This document shows positions 23,801 through 37,300 of a stretch of 64,000 nucleotides of DNA, piece by piece. Under the pieces are notes generated by a model. It was not told the DNA's origin. It saw only the letters and a program-made list of their open reading frames with translations, and did not search any database. Origin of the DNA: Clavelina lepadiformis (lineage: Eukaryota; Chordata; Ascidiacea; Aplousobranchia; Clavelinidae); NCBI RefSeq assembly GCF_947623445.1, contig NC_135247.1, positions 6,760,501 through 6,824,500 of the forward strand, given 5' to 3'. Every line of letters begins with the position of its first letter. The first letter of the stretch is position 1. The position numbers were made by a program, and so were the translations under genes.

Positions 23801-26065
23801 GTCTAGGGCTAGGCTATAATATGACTGCGTTCTTAATCATATGCCATACTGCAATATTGTAATTCGTGAAGTTGTTGCAAAATTGTGTTTCGGACTGCAG
23901 AGTTTGGCTGTTTTTTTGCAAGATCTTGCGAGCGTCATACAGCCAAAAGTGACAAATGAGTTGAAAATCGGGTTCACATTTAAGGTCTGTGTCCATGTCA
24001 ATGAGTGCAAAATTCCGCATTACCCTCAAGTACGCCACTGTATCTCAGAAAAACAATTATGAGTGCGCCTATGCCAAACTATGTATACGGTGATAACTTT
24101 TCTACGGTGATTACAAAATTATACTTGTATATTTTCGTAGTCTATACCCGACGGCAGACGTCATGGTCGTAAAGGACAAGAGAAACAAGCAGGTAGGCCT
24201 GTCGTGTAATTTAAAAAATAAGTTAGATACGGAAGTGTGAGGTACAAAAACCAAGTGCTGCAAACATGTGGCCCACCAGGTTTTCTGTACACGATAATAA
24301 TGCTTCATCTGATTGACAGGAAGGTCAAGTGTACTTCTCGGGTAGCAATGATGTCGATGAATATCGGCGAACAGGTAAAACTTTAATTAAAGAAATAAAC
24401 CAGAACTGATAATCGTAAAGTAATGTAAAGTATTTTGGAAAAAGGTTGACAACGCAAAGGTATATAAAAGCACGTAATCAATGAAAGAATGTAAATTAAG
24501 GAGGAAAACAAGAACTTAAAGGAAAATATCCGAAACGTGGGGCTTACCGCCACAATCACAAAATAATCGGGATGCAATAATAAAAATAAAATCGTCAATG
24601 ATGTAATCATGTTAATGAAAGCTTGACCAAAAATAGGCATACTTTGCAGTGACTAGTAGTTTTGGTAATTAACATACTGAAAAACACATTGTGGACGTGT
24701 TAAATTACCGTACCAAAATGTTGGGCACCTCGGCTGTACGTAAGTTATTCTTTATTTATCTACAGTATTCCTTAAACATATCAGTTTAACACCATATGTT
24801 TGGTGCGTAAAAATACAGTTGCGTCGACATCCTAGAGCTTAGGCAAGAACGTTTATCTCAAAAAGTTTGTACAAACTATGCGATACTTTGATAAAACAAT
24901 GTGAAATCATAGGCCACCATAAACTCGTAATTACCACTGTTTTGAGATTTCTATTGCTTTTCTACCTTTGCTTTAGCTACCGACATCTTATAGTTTAATT
25001 TTTGTGGTTTGACACAATTCTAGCCTCAGCAAATAACACAATGGCGTTGTGAAAAAGTGGAGTTGTTTGAGGTCGTGGATACGTCGTGTTCCCACTGTTC
25101 CGCAGCTTATGCTTCATAAGACCACAGTAGATATTACAAATTGTTACAAAAAGAACCGCAGATTCATTTGTTACTTGCGGATTTTCGGAGAAAAGCACCG
25201 AAGTTGCGCGGAGGATTTATGCTCCAGGTTTTGTAAATATTTGAAAGTAAATAGAAAGTGTTACTATAATTTCGTACAAAATCATTCATTGCATAACGAT
25301 TTTGGCCGAATTTTTGGTTTCTCAATTAAGGTAAACAAACGTTGTTGAGAGAGCTGAAAAGCTAAGTCGAGAGCTCTTAACATTTACATTTGCAACTGTG
25401 CTTTTGACTAGGCTACCGCTGCCTACGATCTTTACTTACATGCTGGAAATCATACGTATTTAAATGTAAGTGACCCAATGATAGCCACAACGATTATGGA
25501 AAGCTTGAGGAAAATAAAAACCTGGGAATCTTTATTTTGCAGACAAGCATTAGGCCTATATTACATTTTTCTTCTTGTGGTTTATTGTTACCAATGTTAG
25601 GTCACAAAAATGACTTTTGGGATGATTTTAGTTGATCGCAAGTTGTTAAGAAATTTTAAAGTCTGCCCAACACCCCTGCTTTACTGTATATCTTAAATAT
25701 TAGGAGACTAAGTTACAGAACAACACCATTGAGATAGCAACACAAAAACTTAAGGTTTTTAAATAATCCATCATAATAACATCAACAATGCATTTTATGT
25801 GCACAGATGCTATTAACCTGTGTTCATCATGAACACCTTATTGGTTTTACCCACAGTTGTGCTGTATATAATATTTATAAGTAAATAAATTTATTTATAT
25901 ATATATATGCATATATGAGCTTGCAAAAAGTAATATATTTTATTTGGCAGCTTCCTATTAAATAAGTATTATTATTTGGGCCAAAAATATTTATACTGAC
26001 ATTATTTTTTCTCCATTTAGCTCTTCTAGTGGTTGTTGTAATCAATAGTATAAAAGCAAATTACA
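23801..26065. other. region upstream of ORMDL
   Basis: No coding gene recognised. A GTAAGT donor at about 24740, after GGCACCTCGGCTGTAC, could end a 5' untranslated ORMDL exon. A matching acceptor (TTTCTCCATTTAG) ends at about 26020, so a first intron of about 1.3 kb is plausible. An alternating TA run is at 25895-25918. Confidence 0.35.
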
Positions 26066-26527
26066 ATGCATACTGGAACTACTAATCAGGTTGCCAATCC
26101 GAACACTGTTGTATGGAATAGTCCTGGAATCTGGATAACATATTTGTTAACTACTGGTTTTATGCATTTAATACTTCTTAGTATGCCTTGGTTTACAACC
26201 TCAGTGTCTTGGACGTTAACAAATGTCCTACATGGCGTGTGCATGTATTTCTTCCTGCACACCATTAAGGGCACACCTTTTGAAACTTCAGATCAAGGAA
26301 AGTATCGTTACTCCACTCATTGGGAACAAATCGACTCTGGAACACAATTTACAGCTGCACGCAAATTCTTTATGACAACGCCTATTGTATTGTACATTTT
26401 AGCCAGCTTCTACAGCATGTATGACTTCACCCACTTTGTTGTAAACACTTTGGTTTTACTTTTGTCGTTGTTGCCCAAGCTACCACAGCTTCATGGTGTC
26501 CGGATTTTCGGAATTAATAAGTACTGA
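26066..26527 (+). CDS. ORMDL: ORMDL sphingolipid biosynthesis regulator
   Basis: A 153-aa protein, the same length as vertebrate ORMDL1-3 and collinear with them: [14 protein letters not shown] near the N-terminus, [13 protein letters not shown], then [18 protein letters not shown], a [15 protein letters not shown] block, and a C-terminal [17 protein letters not shown]. Four hydrophobic segments fit the known ER membrane topology. ORMDL proteins bind serine palmitoyltransferase and hold it down when ceramide is plentiful; this is family knowledge. The ATG at 26066 is the family start. The whole coding region is in one exon; a splice acceptor about 45 bases upstream suggests a spliced 5' UTR. 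No disruption seen. Paralogue number (1, 2 or 3) cannot be assigned, as expected if the lineage split before the vertebrate duplications. Confidence 0.97.
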   Translation: MHTGTTNQVANPNTVVWNSPGIWITYLLTTGFMHLILLSMPWFTTSVSWTLTNVLHGVCMYFFLHTIKGTPFETSDQGKYRYSTHWEQIDSGTQFTAARKFFMTTPIVLYILASFYSMYDFTHFVVNTLVLLLSLLPKLPQLHGVRIFGINKY

Positions 26528-28339
26528 AGGCTTCTGCTTCAATGTAAATTCTTGCGATTCGGGCGAAACATTAAGATATGGAAGAGGTTTTAGTTGCACG
26601 TTTTATTCTTCCAATTCTACCTGATTTTCTTATAAACTACTGAAATTTTTATCATCTGTTTGTTCACGTATTTTGACAGTGTAGATTTAGTACAAAGCAT
26701 TAAGCATACCAGTGGCTGAACTGTGAAAGAATGATATATTTTATTTATATTCAATGAACTGTCTTGGAATGTGTGGATTTTTTTTTCAGCTGTTGTACCA
26801 GACCCATGTGTTTATAAGTGCCAGCATGGTGCCTAATCCCTCACTCACATTTGACAAAAGTTATGATTTTATATCAGTGGGTTTTTTGGAATTTTCTAGA
26901 TTGGCATGATTAATGAATTCAACTATGAATAGCATTTTTGGTTTCAATCAATGTACTGGTATCTAAAAGTCAAAAATGCAAAATTAAACTGTTTGCTATT
27001 TGCTGTACAGTTACTGCGTCAGCTTTATAACAAAAATACCGTGATCTGTGCAGTACCATCAGCCGCAGCATGGTTGATGTCATCTTTGTTGTATCATGTA
27101 GTTTACTTTTAATAGAACTTTACAAGCATTTCACCACATCACACAAATCCTAAACTGTTTATAGCTATTAATGCAAGTATATAAGTTGATTTCCTTAGCA
27201 GATTAGTATGAAAAACCATGATTCAATGCTACTTCAAAGTGTTATATTGAATTATGTTTTTGTGGTGATTACAAGCAGACACAATGACTTCTGTGTGATA
27301 AAGATGCTGTTGGTCAATATAGTTCAGGTTTTTGAAGTCTTCAGTAACTTCTGTAGGTCTGTATTGCTTTTTTCATATCCCCAAATATAGATTATTATTC
27401 AAGCTGCTAAGTAAACGCACAGTACGTAAATGTAGAGAGCATGTACATTTATATAGCAGTATACAATTTGCTGTTAATTTCTCGTTACACAATTCACACA
27501 ACACAGCTTCACATCTTGGGAATATTCTGTAAATTTTTTGATTTAATACTTTCTGACGTATTTAATTTATTGTTTATGAAATGCACACTATTACTATTGT
27601 TCATCGTAGCTTGTTGGTGTACTTGTAATCATGTATTGGTTTGACATATGAAGTCTTGTTGTGTTTGTGGCCCTAGGTGGCCGACTCCATAATGTTGCGT
27701 ATTCTTCTTTAGCACAGAAATCAAACATAGTTAAAAGCAAATTCCAACTTGTATTACCAGCAATCCGAGAAAAAAACTGTTGAACAGAAACCAAATGATT
27801 GCGACTGTCGAAACGCCTCCACACATATTTAAATAGCAAAAAGCAGACAAGCAATCAATAAAAGAATGCAGCAAGTATGTGTTAATTAATGAAAACGCGT
27901 GTGCTAGTCTCAGCAAAAATGTATAACTTATGAGGTAAGAACATAAGGAACATGATGAAGCGGTACTACAAGAAAACGTGGCGATGTCGACACACTCCTT
28001 TACGTTTACTCCAACCTTTACCTAACTCTGAGTCGCTAAATCTCATTATAGACTCAGTTTTTCTCTACCAGGTCTGGTCTATCTGTTATGCATCAACTGT
28101 AGTGAGATAAAAAGTTTAATATTAAAGCATAGTCGGTGTTTATTGCAAAAGTGATAAAATGGTAATGTATGAACAAAAATGCATATTTGTTTTTAATCAA
28201 TGAACAATAAGCTAACTTAATGTTTATAATCAAACATATTCAATGTAAAATCCTTCAACAACGGTCAAATATCAGCCATAAAGGGGCATTTTATTGATGT
28301 CCAAGAATGAGTGGCAAAAGCATCGCCAGGCTTAATTGA
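26528..28339. other. ORMDL 3' flank, no further gene recognised
   Basis: Contains the presumed ORMDL 3' UTR and AT-rich sequence. Open frames here are short, AT-driven and without family resemblance. Confidence 0.5.
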
Positions 28340-29500
28340 CCTACAATTAACAGCTAGCATGACAGCATCCCACCTCCCTTATTATCTGCATTTTATCCTG
28401 ATGATGACTGCTCCCCCCTTTCTCGTCACTCAGATCACCGAGCTTTTCGGGGAAGCGATCTAGGTGGCTGTATAGAAAATGAAGCTTGATGCTCATGTTA
28501 ATACCAATATCCTGTAAATTAGTCACAATCCTTTTGTAGTAGGAAGCTTTCGTATTTCCCAAAAAAATTGACAACTTTCACAAAAGCACTCCAAGCACAG
28601 GATTATTTTTCATTCATGGAAGTTGAAAAGTTAGGATCATTTATAAGTTTTCTGATCTGAGGGCCATCAAAATGCCAGCTTTTAATTTTCTATTGTTGAT
28701 ACCAGGAATATGGTGCAAATATATCTAAAACAGCCACCATCTTGTTAAGTGCTTTAACAAATTGTTTTATAATATCCAGCTTGATATGAACATAAGGTAA
28801 AACTATTTTAAATCTTCTTGAACATTTTTAACGCCAGGTACAAATTTTTCTCTCACAGGCCACTCTTGTTTTATCCAGTGATATGGGCCCTAGCTCTGCT
28901 ATTCCACAACCACAAAAAGCATGAGGACTTGGTATAACCGCACTGCAGCCCAAGTAGAAACCCAACACAAACAATCCAGTTGTGTTGATAGTATGAATTT
29001 TTTTCTAGAACAAATTTAATTTCAACATACTATTCTTTGAGAGTTGTTGAGTGCCTTAGAGCAATAGATCAAAAAGCGTTACCATTATGCAGAAGAACAC
29101 ATTTCAAGCTTCTTTTACAGCTGTCAATAAAAAGTTGACAATCGTTAAGATTATATTATGAGACGCCGACCTTTTTTCAGAAAAAGATCTCATTTTCCTG
29201 TGCTTCCTCTACTTCATTGAAAAAAGAAGATTCTAGTTGTGGTAAACCTTCAAACACAGGAACAGAAAATTTTTCACTGTGTGGAACTGGCCTGATTGCC
29301 AAGCATAAGTTTGGATATGTCACGCAATTTCTATTTTTCCCATTGATATCTTTAATTTTCAGTGCCCAGAATTAGCAGTTGTTGCAGTGGTCTTTTGGTT
29401 CTCGCCATACCACTGGAACTGCAAACTTTTTTTTGCAGCTCTTTATCAATTGCCATAAGTGTTCAACGCAAGGTTTAAACACGATATGAGGTGCCCAAGG
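28340..29500 (-). pseudogene. decayed repeat-associated ORF, transposon-type protein
   Basis: Reading the minus strand from 29500 downward, short blocks occur in the right order but in shifting frames with stops: PVVWREPKDHCNNC, then RPVPHSEKFSVPVFEGLP, FIDSCKRSLKCVLLHNGN, LPYVHIKLDIIKQFVKAL, FDGPQIRKLI, and finally NMSIKLHFLYSHLDRFPEKL with GDLSDE. From memory these belong to a long protein that recurs in very many copies in animal genomes such as Hydra and aphids and behaves like a transposon ORF; I cannot name its superfamily with certainty. The copy is clearly dead. Confidence 0.65.
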
Positions 29501-30065
29501 CTTGTCTTAATCATCCAGCATTACTTAGAAGTGAGCAAGATGCACGCCTTACAAAATCTCTGATTGCATCAAACAACGTAGTGTAGCCGTATAATCGATA
29601 TTATGATGTCACCAATAGCCAATTGTTAATTAAGGTATGTAACAGAGAGCATATCATCTTGGATTCGTGACGTCATACAGAAGTCAAAGAGCTTAGCTAA
29701 TTTGTTCATTTTGGCCATCACACGAAACGAAATTTTTAAATAACTGAAAAAGTTGACCTGATAGAGAAAAATGGACTGCATTTTTTAAATAAGCGGCCGA
29801 AATTTAGTTCAGAACAGCTCTAAAACCCTGGACATCAAAAATTATATTGGCCAGTGTAATAGGTGGGAAGCGTCATTGACAACCTATGCGCAACTGTGTG
29901 AGCATGGAAATAAACATTAAACACTTAACATGATACATATAAATGATACTCGTATATCATCACGAACGCATTTAAGAGTAACAAGAGGAATCGAATATTT
30001 GTTTTGAACAGATTGAGGTGTTGTTCGTTCCCGGATGGTTGTCGCTAATAGCGAATGAGGCCTAG
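29501..30065. other. intergenic, nothing recognised
   Basis: About 560 bp between the decayed repeat ORF and the unrecognised ORF at 30066-30735. No ORF or repeat with support. Confidence 0.4.
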
Positions 30066-30735
30066 TTAGGTTATGGTGAGAATTGCTTGGTGAGCGACGT
30101 CTTCAAAAGAGTTGTAAGTGGCTTCATTGTCGGCCGACGCTTGACTGCGAAGGCTTTGTCGTCCACCCGTTCGCATGGTGTGCTTTATTGAGAGAAGTAT
30201 AGTGTCTCGTAAATGTGGTTTGTAGATTCTGCAAGCGAAGTCCGCCAACAGGGGAGAGGCATCCTCTTCCGTGATTGTGCTTAGCAAAGTTGGTGGAAAG
30301 TTTGTTGCAAGTTTGTTTGTTGCACTTTGATTACGAGTTGCAGCACAGAGTGACAGTAGGTCAACGCAGTCCGACAAAAAACTTGAGCAATTCGTCCACG
30401 TGTATGGTGTTATGGAGCGTGAAAGGAGTTCTACTAGTAACTAGGCGGTAGATCTGTCCTGCGTCTTTTAAAAACTGGAGCATAATGTCCTTGCCTGACG
30501 GCACGACGTAGGGGCAGATATGTCCCTCAATGAAAGGGAAAACGAGTGTTTTAACATGAATTCGGCAAAATCCATCTTGGTAGGAGTAGTACACAGCTTG
30601 TCGGAAATCTGGTTGAAGCGTTTGCTGTGTATGTGATACCTCCTGTCTTTCCGTTGCCACGTTAAACTCCTGGTTGGTTCTTGAAACTATGGTAAACTCA
30701 AAATATGGTCCCAGCCGGTTAATAGAGACAAATTT
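30066..30735 (-). pseudogene. unrecognised ORF with one frameshift
   Basis: Two overlapping minus-strand frames form one continuous reading if a single T is removed from a six-T run near 30378-30384: the upstream frame ends ...HVDELLKFF and the downstream frame resumes SDCVDLLSLC. Together they give about 220 codons with balanced amino acid use, and base composition is less AT-rich than the flanks, as in coding exons. The frame remains open upstream of 30660 (FVSINRLGPYFEFTIVSR) without an ATG, so this may be the last exon(s) of a spliced gene. It ends HQAILTIT then TAA. I do not recognise the family. Either a sequencing/assembly error in the T run hides a real exon, or this is a recently dead fragment. 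Confidence 0.5.
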
Positions 30736-31220
30736 CAGTGATCCAATAATATATATTGATATTGAATATCGATATATTTTGATTCTCGACGAAACGGTTG
30801 CTGTTTTTAGTACAGCACAGAATAAAGCTGCATTCGATAGACTGTAAATTACAGACTCTCATATCAAACTGACCATATGAGAACTAACGCATTGAGCGCT
30901 GTAATGCGAATGACGTTATTCAGAAGCAATCAAAACTGAGTCGTGTATACAAAACACGGCCAAAATATAGTACAGCGCTTGTTGCTAAACACACGAAATA
31001 GAACACAAATAGCATTATAATATCATGAGATCTGCACGTAGGAATAAGGGCTAATTATGACAATTAGCACATTATAATGAAGCATAGCTAAGCGGTCCCG
31101 CTAACAGTTACGAAATTGATCCCCGCAGTACGTAGCGCCCGACCTGGTCACTATCTTGTATCACCAGAAAACCAAATGTTTAAAGCTATTTTTACGGCTT
31201 CTTGTCAACCTACGATGACC

Positions 31221-31983
31221 ACCGTCATTCTGGCAGAATCCTAGCAGGATCATACAACCCAAAGCACCAAAAGGGCAACTCGACGCGGCACGGCCGTGTT
31301 ACAAGCGTGTTACACGCTGCGTGTAGCAAAGCAACATGCTTGAATTAAGGCATCCATACCAGGTAGTCAAGCATGAACTACAGCGAAGTAATGTAAAATA
31401 TAAAGCATAGAATCGGTAAACAAAATAAAAAAGCATAATCTAACTCGGAGTAAATTTCTTTTAAGGTAAGTAAATTTCTGTTAATTTTAGCAAATAAAAA
31501 ACTGGAAACACCGAGTTAGATTTCTCAGCAGAAACGATTGAAATTTTTGGTTCAAATCACTGCATTTCTATCGCGTCGCGTTTGGATCGTCATGTTGGAG
31601 TACCATTTACAGTAATTAGCTCAAAAGTACTACTAATTACGGCCAATTGGGACAAGAAAATTAAATATAATCGTAAAGGTGAGTAAATTTCTGTTAATAT
31701 TAGCTAATAAAAATGGATGGAGTGTTGTTAGAGTTGTTAGAGTACTAGTTAGGTTTATCTAAATTTTGTTTTAATTGCAAAGTTAAGCAGTTTTTGTTTT
31801 GTTTATCGATTGTATTCCTTATATTTTACATTATTCGCTGTAGTTCATGCTTGACTACCTGGTATGGATGCTTAATTCACGCATGCTGCTTTTCTACACG
31901 TTTGTGCAGGGAAGTGCCGCGCCACGTTGCCCTTTTGTTGTGTTGGTTTCTATGATCCTGCTAGAGTTCTGCCAGAATGACCG
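31221..31983. repeat. long inverted repeat with ~190-bp arms
   Basis: The left arm (about 31221-31420) and right arm (about 31796-31983) are complementary over nearly their whole length, for example CATCCATACCAGGTAGTCAA in the left and its complement in the right. The roughly 375-bp centre holds two direct repeats of AAGGTAAGTAAATTTCTGTT type (about 31464 and 31676). The outer flanks do not match. It is probably a hairpin MITE or foldback element; no target duplication found. Confidence 0.72.
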
Positions 31984-34318
31984 AAAGGTTTTTGTATTAG
32001 AACAAAAATAGTTTACAAGAAATGTTTTATCATAGGTGCTGTACACTTTCTCAAAAATACCAATAACCAAGAACGTAAGCAATACTACTGCTTATAAGGT
32101 GTCCGTTGAGTTGCAATCACCATGGCTAGCATAGACCATTCATCTGTTGATTTTAGTGATTCACTCGGTTAACTCTGCTCGCTGATAGAAGTGCGAGCTT
32201 CCATACATGAAGGTGATGGCAGTTAAAATGTTCGACGTGAAAAACGCTGCGAGTCGTAGCAGGTCTAACGAGTGAAACAATGTTTAGACGACGGGAGATA
32301 CATATAGCTAGAGCTCACACATTCTGCAAGAAATGGTGTAATGGTATTAGGAAATACCACCCAGGCCACTGCAAACATATAATCTAAAACTAACCGAAAT
32401 CGTTCTTCTAAATCTAACCTAAGTCGAACTTGAATTGAACCGTTGACAGCTAAAATCTACTTTTTGCGTATAACCATTGTCCTAACTTCAACTTTAATCC
32501 TAAGCTTTTAACTTTAACCCTATCTTTAACAACGGGCTGTGTGGCAGATTTACAGTGAAATAACCACTTTCTGCAGTCTATGAAAGATGAGAAACAGAGA
32601 AATCATGCACTGAGAAAACGAAAAGAAGAAAACTGCAACAAAGTACCAGTGCTTATCATACATCACCATAATCTATAAATAAAGAAGTCAGAGCCGATTG
32701 CTCCCATGAAGTAATGCTTTTTGCCCTCATCATCCGATGTTTGCTGTTGAAGTATGTCATTTCAGTTTAAACCTCTAAATTTCGCAAATATTTACTTCAC
32801 TTCATCGTACTTCATTAACTAAGACGTCGTCGACAATACTTGCTTTGCTTACATAGCAATACGTTTACTTTAAACAACAGAAATTAAGATTTTGTTAAAC
32901 GTGAAACTAAATCCAAAAGCTGTGTTTAAAAGGTATAGCTAGGAAAAAGGGTGTTTGTACTTTTAGTTTACTGCATTTACCGCCCATTTTTTCCACTTTA
33001 TGTTTGCTGATGAAATTGTTATTTTATCACGCTATAATGGTTACTGCCTAGCACAAACAATAACCAAAATTAAACAATACAATTTATTCTTAAATTTAAT
33101 ATAGGCTATACTTAAAATAAAAGCACTTTTTGGTATAAGGTTATAGCAATATTAGTGAGGGTTAACGATTAACGACGAAAAATACTTTGAACCAACGATG
33201 TTATGCACAGACAATTTAGAAGAAGCCACTAAACCATTAAAATATTAAATTGACTACAAGTGTTGCGGTTAACCTTGGCTCACACTACGATTTATGTATT
33301 GATTAATTCTACTGGAGGTATACATAACATATTAATTCACACACTGGTAGTTATTACCAGTAGTCGAGTAAATATACTGTATGTTAAGTAACTGCGTAGA
33401 CTTTGCATTTGTAGTGCCTTCTGAAAGTGGCAGCAGCAAGCGACGCGCTACAGTATTATGCTTTTATATTGCTATATTTTTATTATGCTATTTATAATAA
33501 CATGTCATTTCAGTCACTAATGGTTATTTTATAATCTACAGATTAGAGCTCGCAAATGCTAGACTATTGTTACATTTAGGTAAATCTAACATTGTCCGAG
33601 GATAAAATTGCTTACGCCTTATAGAGTGTACATCTTTTTAAATCAAACTGATATATACATATATAGGCTACTCATTTTTATAACACTTTTTGAATTAGAA
33701 TTAAGAGTGCTTTTGATTTTGACAAGTTCGGTTGCTATTAATGTTTACACACAAAGGGGCTTATGTGATAATCGCTGAGGTCTAGCTGTCATACATATTC
33801 ACACCATCCTTGTGCGAGGAAACAAAAGCGTCAGCTGATTGTCAAAGAAAAAACAAAATCCTTTTTTCGTTGCCATGCCTCTGTTAAGCATGAGAAATAT
33901 GGAGCTTGCCAAACGTCAATAGAGTGTGTTACCCGCGGCCAATATCTGCGTTAAAAGCCCAATTTAAGCAAAATGCAGCTGCAATGGATTTACACGTATT
34001 TGTCAAATGAGCATGTTATCGGGCATATACGAGGTACAGGTGCTTTTGGGGTAAAAACATTGTGCAACTAGCTATAGTTAAAAACAGACAACTAGCAAGT
34101 GCAAAGTTCACCGCGATTGTTTTTCGGATTTATTATGGTTACGTGTAACTGGTGTTACGTTGCGTCTGAGATAGTACAAGTAAAATTATAGAAATTATTT
34201 TACTGAAATTTCACCATTCCATCGAGATTTATTCTTTTACTTCTTTCTATTTATTTACTCTTTTACAGTTATAATTACAAGTATTAATTGTAGCATCGTA
34301 TGCCACAGCCAGGTTAGA
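31984..34318. other. SLC16 upstream region, no gene recognised
   Basis: AT-rich. Around 32385-32530 there is a degenerate run of CTAACC/TTAACTT-like units, bounded by AATACCACC and AATAACCAC motifs, possibly a small repeat. No ORF is supported and no promoter motif stands out. Confidence 0.4.
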
Positions 34319-37300
34319 ATGGCTTCATCTTTAAGAATCAGCAAAAGGCGAGCGAGTCAACTCATGCAACTCCAAGACCCACCTGACGGCGGCTGGGCCT
34401 GGGTGGTTGTGATTGGAGCGACATTTGCAATGACTCAGCTTCAGTCATTGATGAGATGTTATTCAGTATTTTACTTACCTCTCATAGACGAATTCAGTGC
34501 GGGTTATTCTCAAGTGTCCGCGCTAACAGCGATGGGTCAGCTTGGTGTTGGAGTGGCAGGTAAGGAGACTTTGGGAACGTATCATACTTTAATCAACATC
34601 AATATGGCAAATGACAAGGATTGACTTCGTATTTTCAGTGTCTTACAGGGTGCTCAGTAAACTGCAATCGTCCAGCTATAATCAATACCAGATGAACACT
34701 TGGTCGTATCGTTAGCTCAAAGGGTCATAATGTGTCTAATAATTTTGATGTGCCTTTGTTTGTTACTTTTCTCATCAAGCAGATTTCACTACCAATTGCT
34801 TAGCAACATATTAACAAAGCATAAATGAGCGTCTAAATGTTTGAAAATACAACTTGTTGATTCGATAATAACCAGCTTTACTCTCAAAACAGAGAGAACC
34901 ACGCTAAACTAAACTGGCTTTGACAAGTTTTGTGTGAGCTCTGACAAACCAGCATCCTACATTTAATTGTGGTATTATTCTCTTTAATTCTCATAGTATG
35001 CTCTTAGGAAAGAAACAATCACGAAAGTGGTGCCACTCGATTGGTTGACCGTATTTTCCTACCAATCGCCCGATTGATATGTATATTCCAGTTTTAACCG
35101 GCTACAACCAGACCGTATCGCCCCTTTTAAAAGTTTGCCGTTGATAAAGGCGTTTACGTTACTAAACCAAATTCGTAATATTTGTCCAAGTATAATTTTC
35201 AATGCTCGATATTGCCTCGTAAAATACCACAGGGTAGCCTATACAGGCATATAAAAACAAAAAATCGTCTGTGTTTCGAGTGGAGAAATTGCAAGGCACT
35301 CCTTATTGCCAATATTGAGCTACATTTTGCAATTAAGTCGTTTTATTTGCTTTTCAGGTCTGGTGTTACCGCCTTTGGTTACCAAGATCGATTATCGGCA
35401 ATGCGTCATGGGAGCTGGTTTCATTGCAGCTGCATGTGCGTTTTTGTCGTCTTTCGCAACGCAACTTTGGCAAATTCTATTACTCACTGGTGTCATTTGC
35501 GGTATATATTACAGCTTACTTTGCACTATGGTTAATTGCAGTATACTTGCAATAAATGGTCGGAATTGTTTTGCCTGTTTTTCTTTTTTGTTTATCTGTT
35601 ACACAGTTTTATTTTTTTTGCTCACTTTCGAATTGACGTAAGAGCTTTTTATATTTCTTCTTAACTTTCTTTGTACAGGATTATGCATTGGAGTATCATT
35701 ATCAGGTTCAATGGTAGTGGTGACACGTTATTTTTATAAAATGCGCAACCGAGCAACCCAAGTTTGTTGTGGTGTGGCTTCGATTGGTGTTCTGCTTTCG
35801 TCTCCCTTGTATCAGATTCTCATTGATACTTACACGTGGCGCGGCGCGGCGCGTTTCAGGTACGGATTTCATTTAAAGAAATGTTGTCAAAACTGCAAAC
35901 TTTCAAACTAAGATTTAGCCTGTTGCCAAATTTCTGTATGAAAGCAAATCATGTAAATGAAGTGGTTGTGTGCAGATTATTGGCGGCATTTTTCTTCAGC
36001 TGGTATTGGTTGGAACCGTATTGCGGCCGATTGTATTGCGGGAAGATTTTACCAAAGAGATTCTGACAAAATACAAATTATCTTTGGCGAATCAAACGAA
36101 ACTTGGGAAGACCCTGGACAGTAACAACAACAACGCCCCCTACGAGATTGTGTGAGACATAAAATATGCATTTCAAATATTTTCATCAGTTTTTGCTATG
36201 TAGTTTTACACAAATTAGCAATTTATTGCAGTTTTAGTAATTTGTATCTTAAGCTAAGGTTAAAAAACGCACATAACGCGTCTGCAAAGCTGAGCAAGCA
36301 AATTCTACATTGATTAACTAGGTATAATGGTGCTGTAAAATGAATTTCAGGCACAACAACGAAACAAACTTCATTGGTGATGATACCACGAGTACTGCGT
36401 CGACTTGTGATCTCGGCGAACAGATGAGTAGTGGCCTACAACAGCGCGACAAAACCTACTTTGCACAAATAAAGAAACAAATCGAAAAGGTCCATTTGGA
36501 CATTTTCTTTAACCCGGCATTCTACGTTTACGTGCTTTGCTGGACATCTTATTCGATCGCATATCACTTGGTTCCAACATATTTAATACCTTTGGGTAAA
36601 CAAGGTACGCAACTTTTGGTAAAATGTTGCCTAAAGATCGAAAGTTACAACTTATAGTTTTAAACTCTTAGAGTTTCCTTTATGTTTATGAGATGAAAAT
36701 AGAGTAGCCTAAGCATTAAGTTAGGCAACCAACGAGCAATATTAAAAGGTGGAAATGCGTAGTAGGAACAGCCTTACTATGTACTTTTTTGCCATACCTG
36801 TTTGGCAATAAAATTCAACGTTAAGATACACATTTTTACCGAATTGTCTATAAATAATTGCAGTATACTGTAACAGCATTTTTCTCAGCAGCATAGATGG
36901 TCAATAATTTGATTAACCAATAGAAGCAGTCAAAATAACAGGTTGGTCTAGACTCTAGAGCTCTTGGCTGAATATGTTCTACCAAAATACTAATTTGGGC
37001 CAAGAATAATGTCGCTATTTTAATGAGAGCCGCACATTAACTAACGCATTAATTAGACATCGCACATGACCAGACAATCAGCAAATCAGGTATTTTTAAG
37101 GTTGTATAGCTTTTTGTACATGCGAGTAAAACGATTTTGACGAAGCAGGTCAGTACTCAATACTCTGTGACACGTGGTTCCAGGATAATACGTTTTGTTT
37201 TAGTCAATTTGTATCCTCCAGAGTTTTGTCTGCAACTCTTTCTTGATTATCAAAAATACGACTGGTCGACGTTATAGTGTTCACGTTTGACAAAGAAAAC

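Noticed and set aside
23814..24062. Overlapping open frames on both strands
   Set aside because: Neither shows a family pattern; mutual shadows just outside a hAT element.
26086..26274. Minus-strand frame
   Set aside because: Exact shadow of the ORMDL coding exon.
35182..35535. 117-codon frame overlapping SLC16 exon 2
   Set aside because: Out of frame with the transporter; the conserved frame is the other one.
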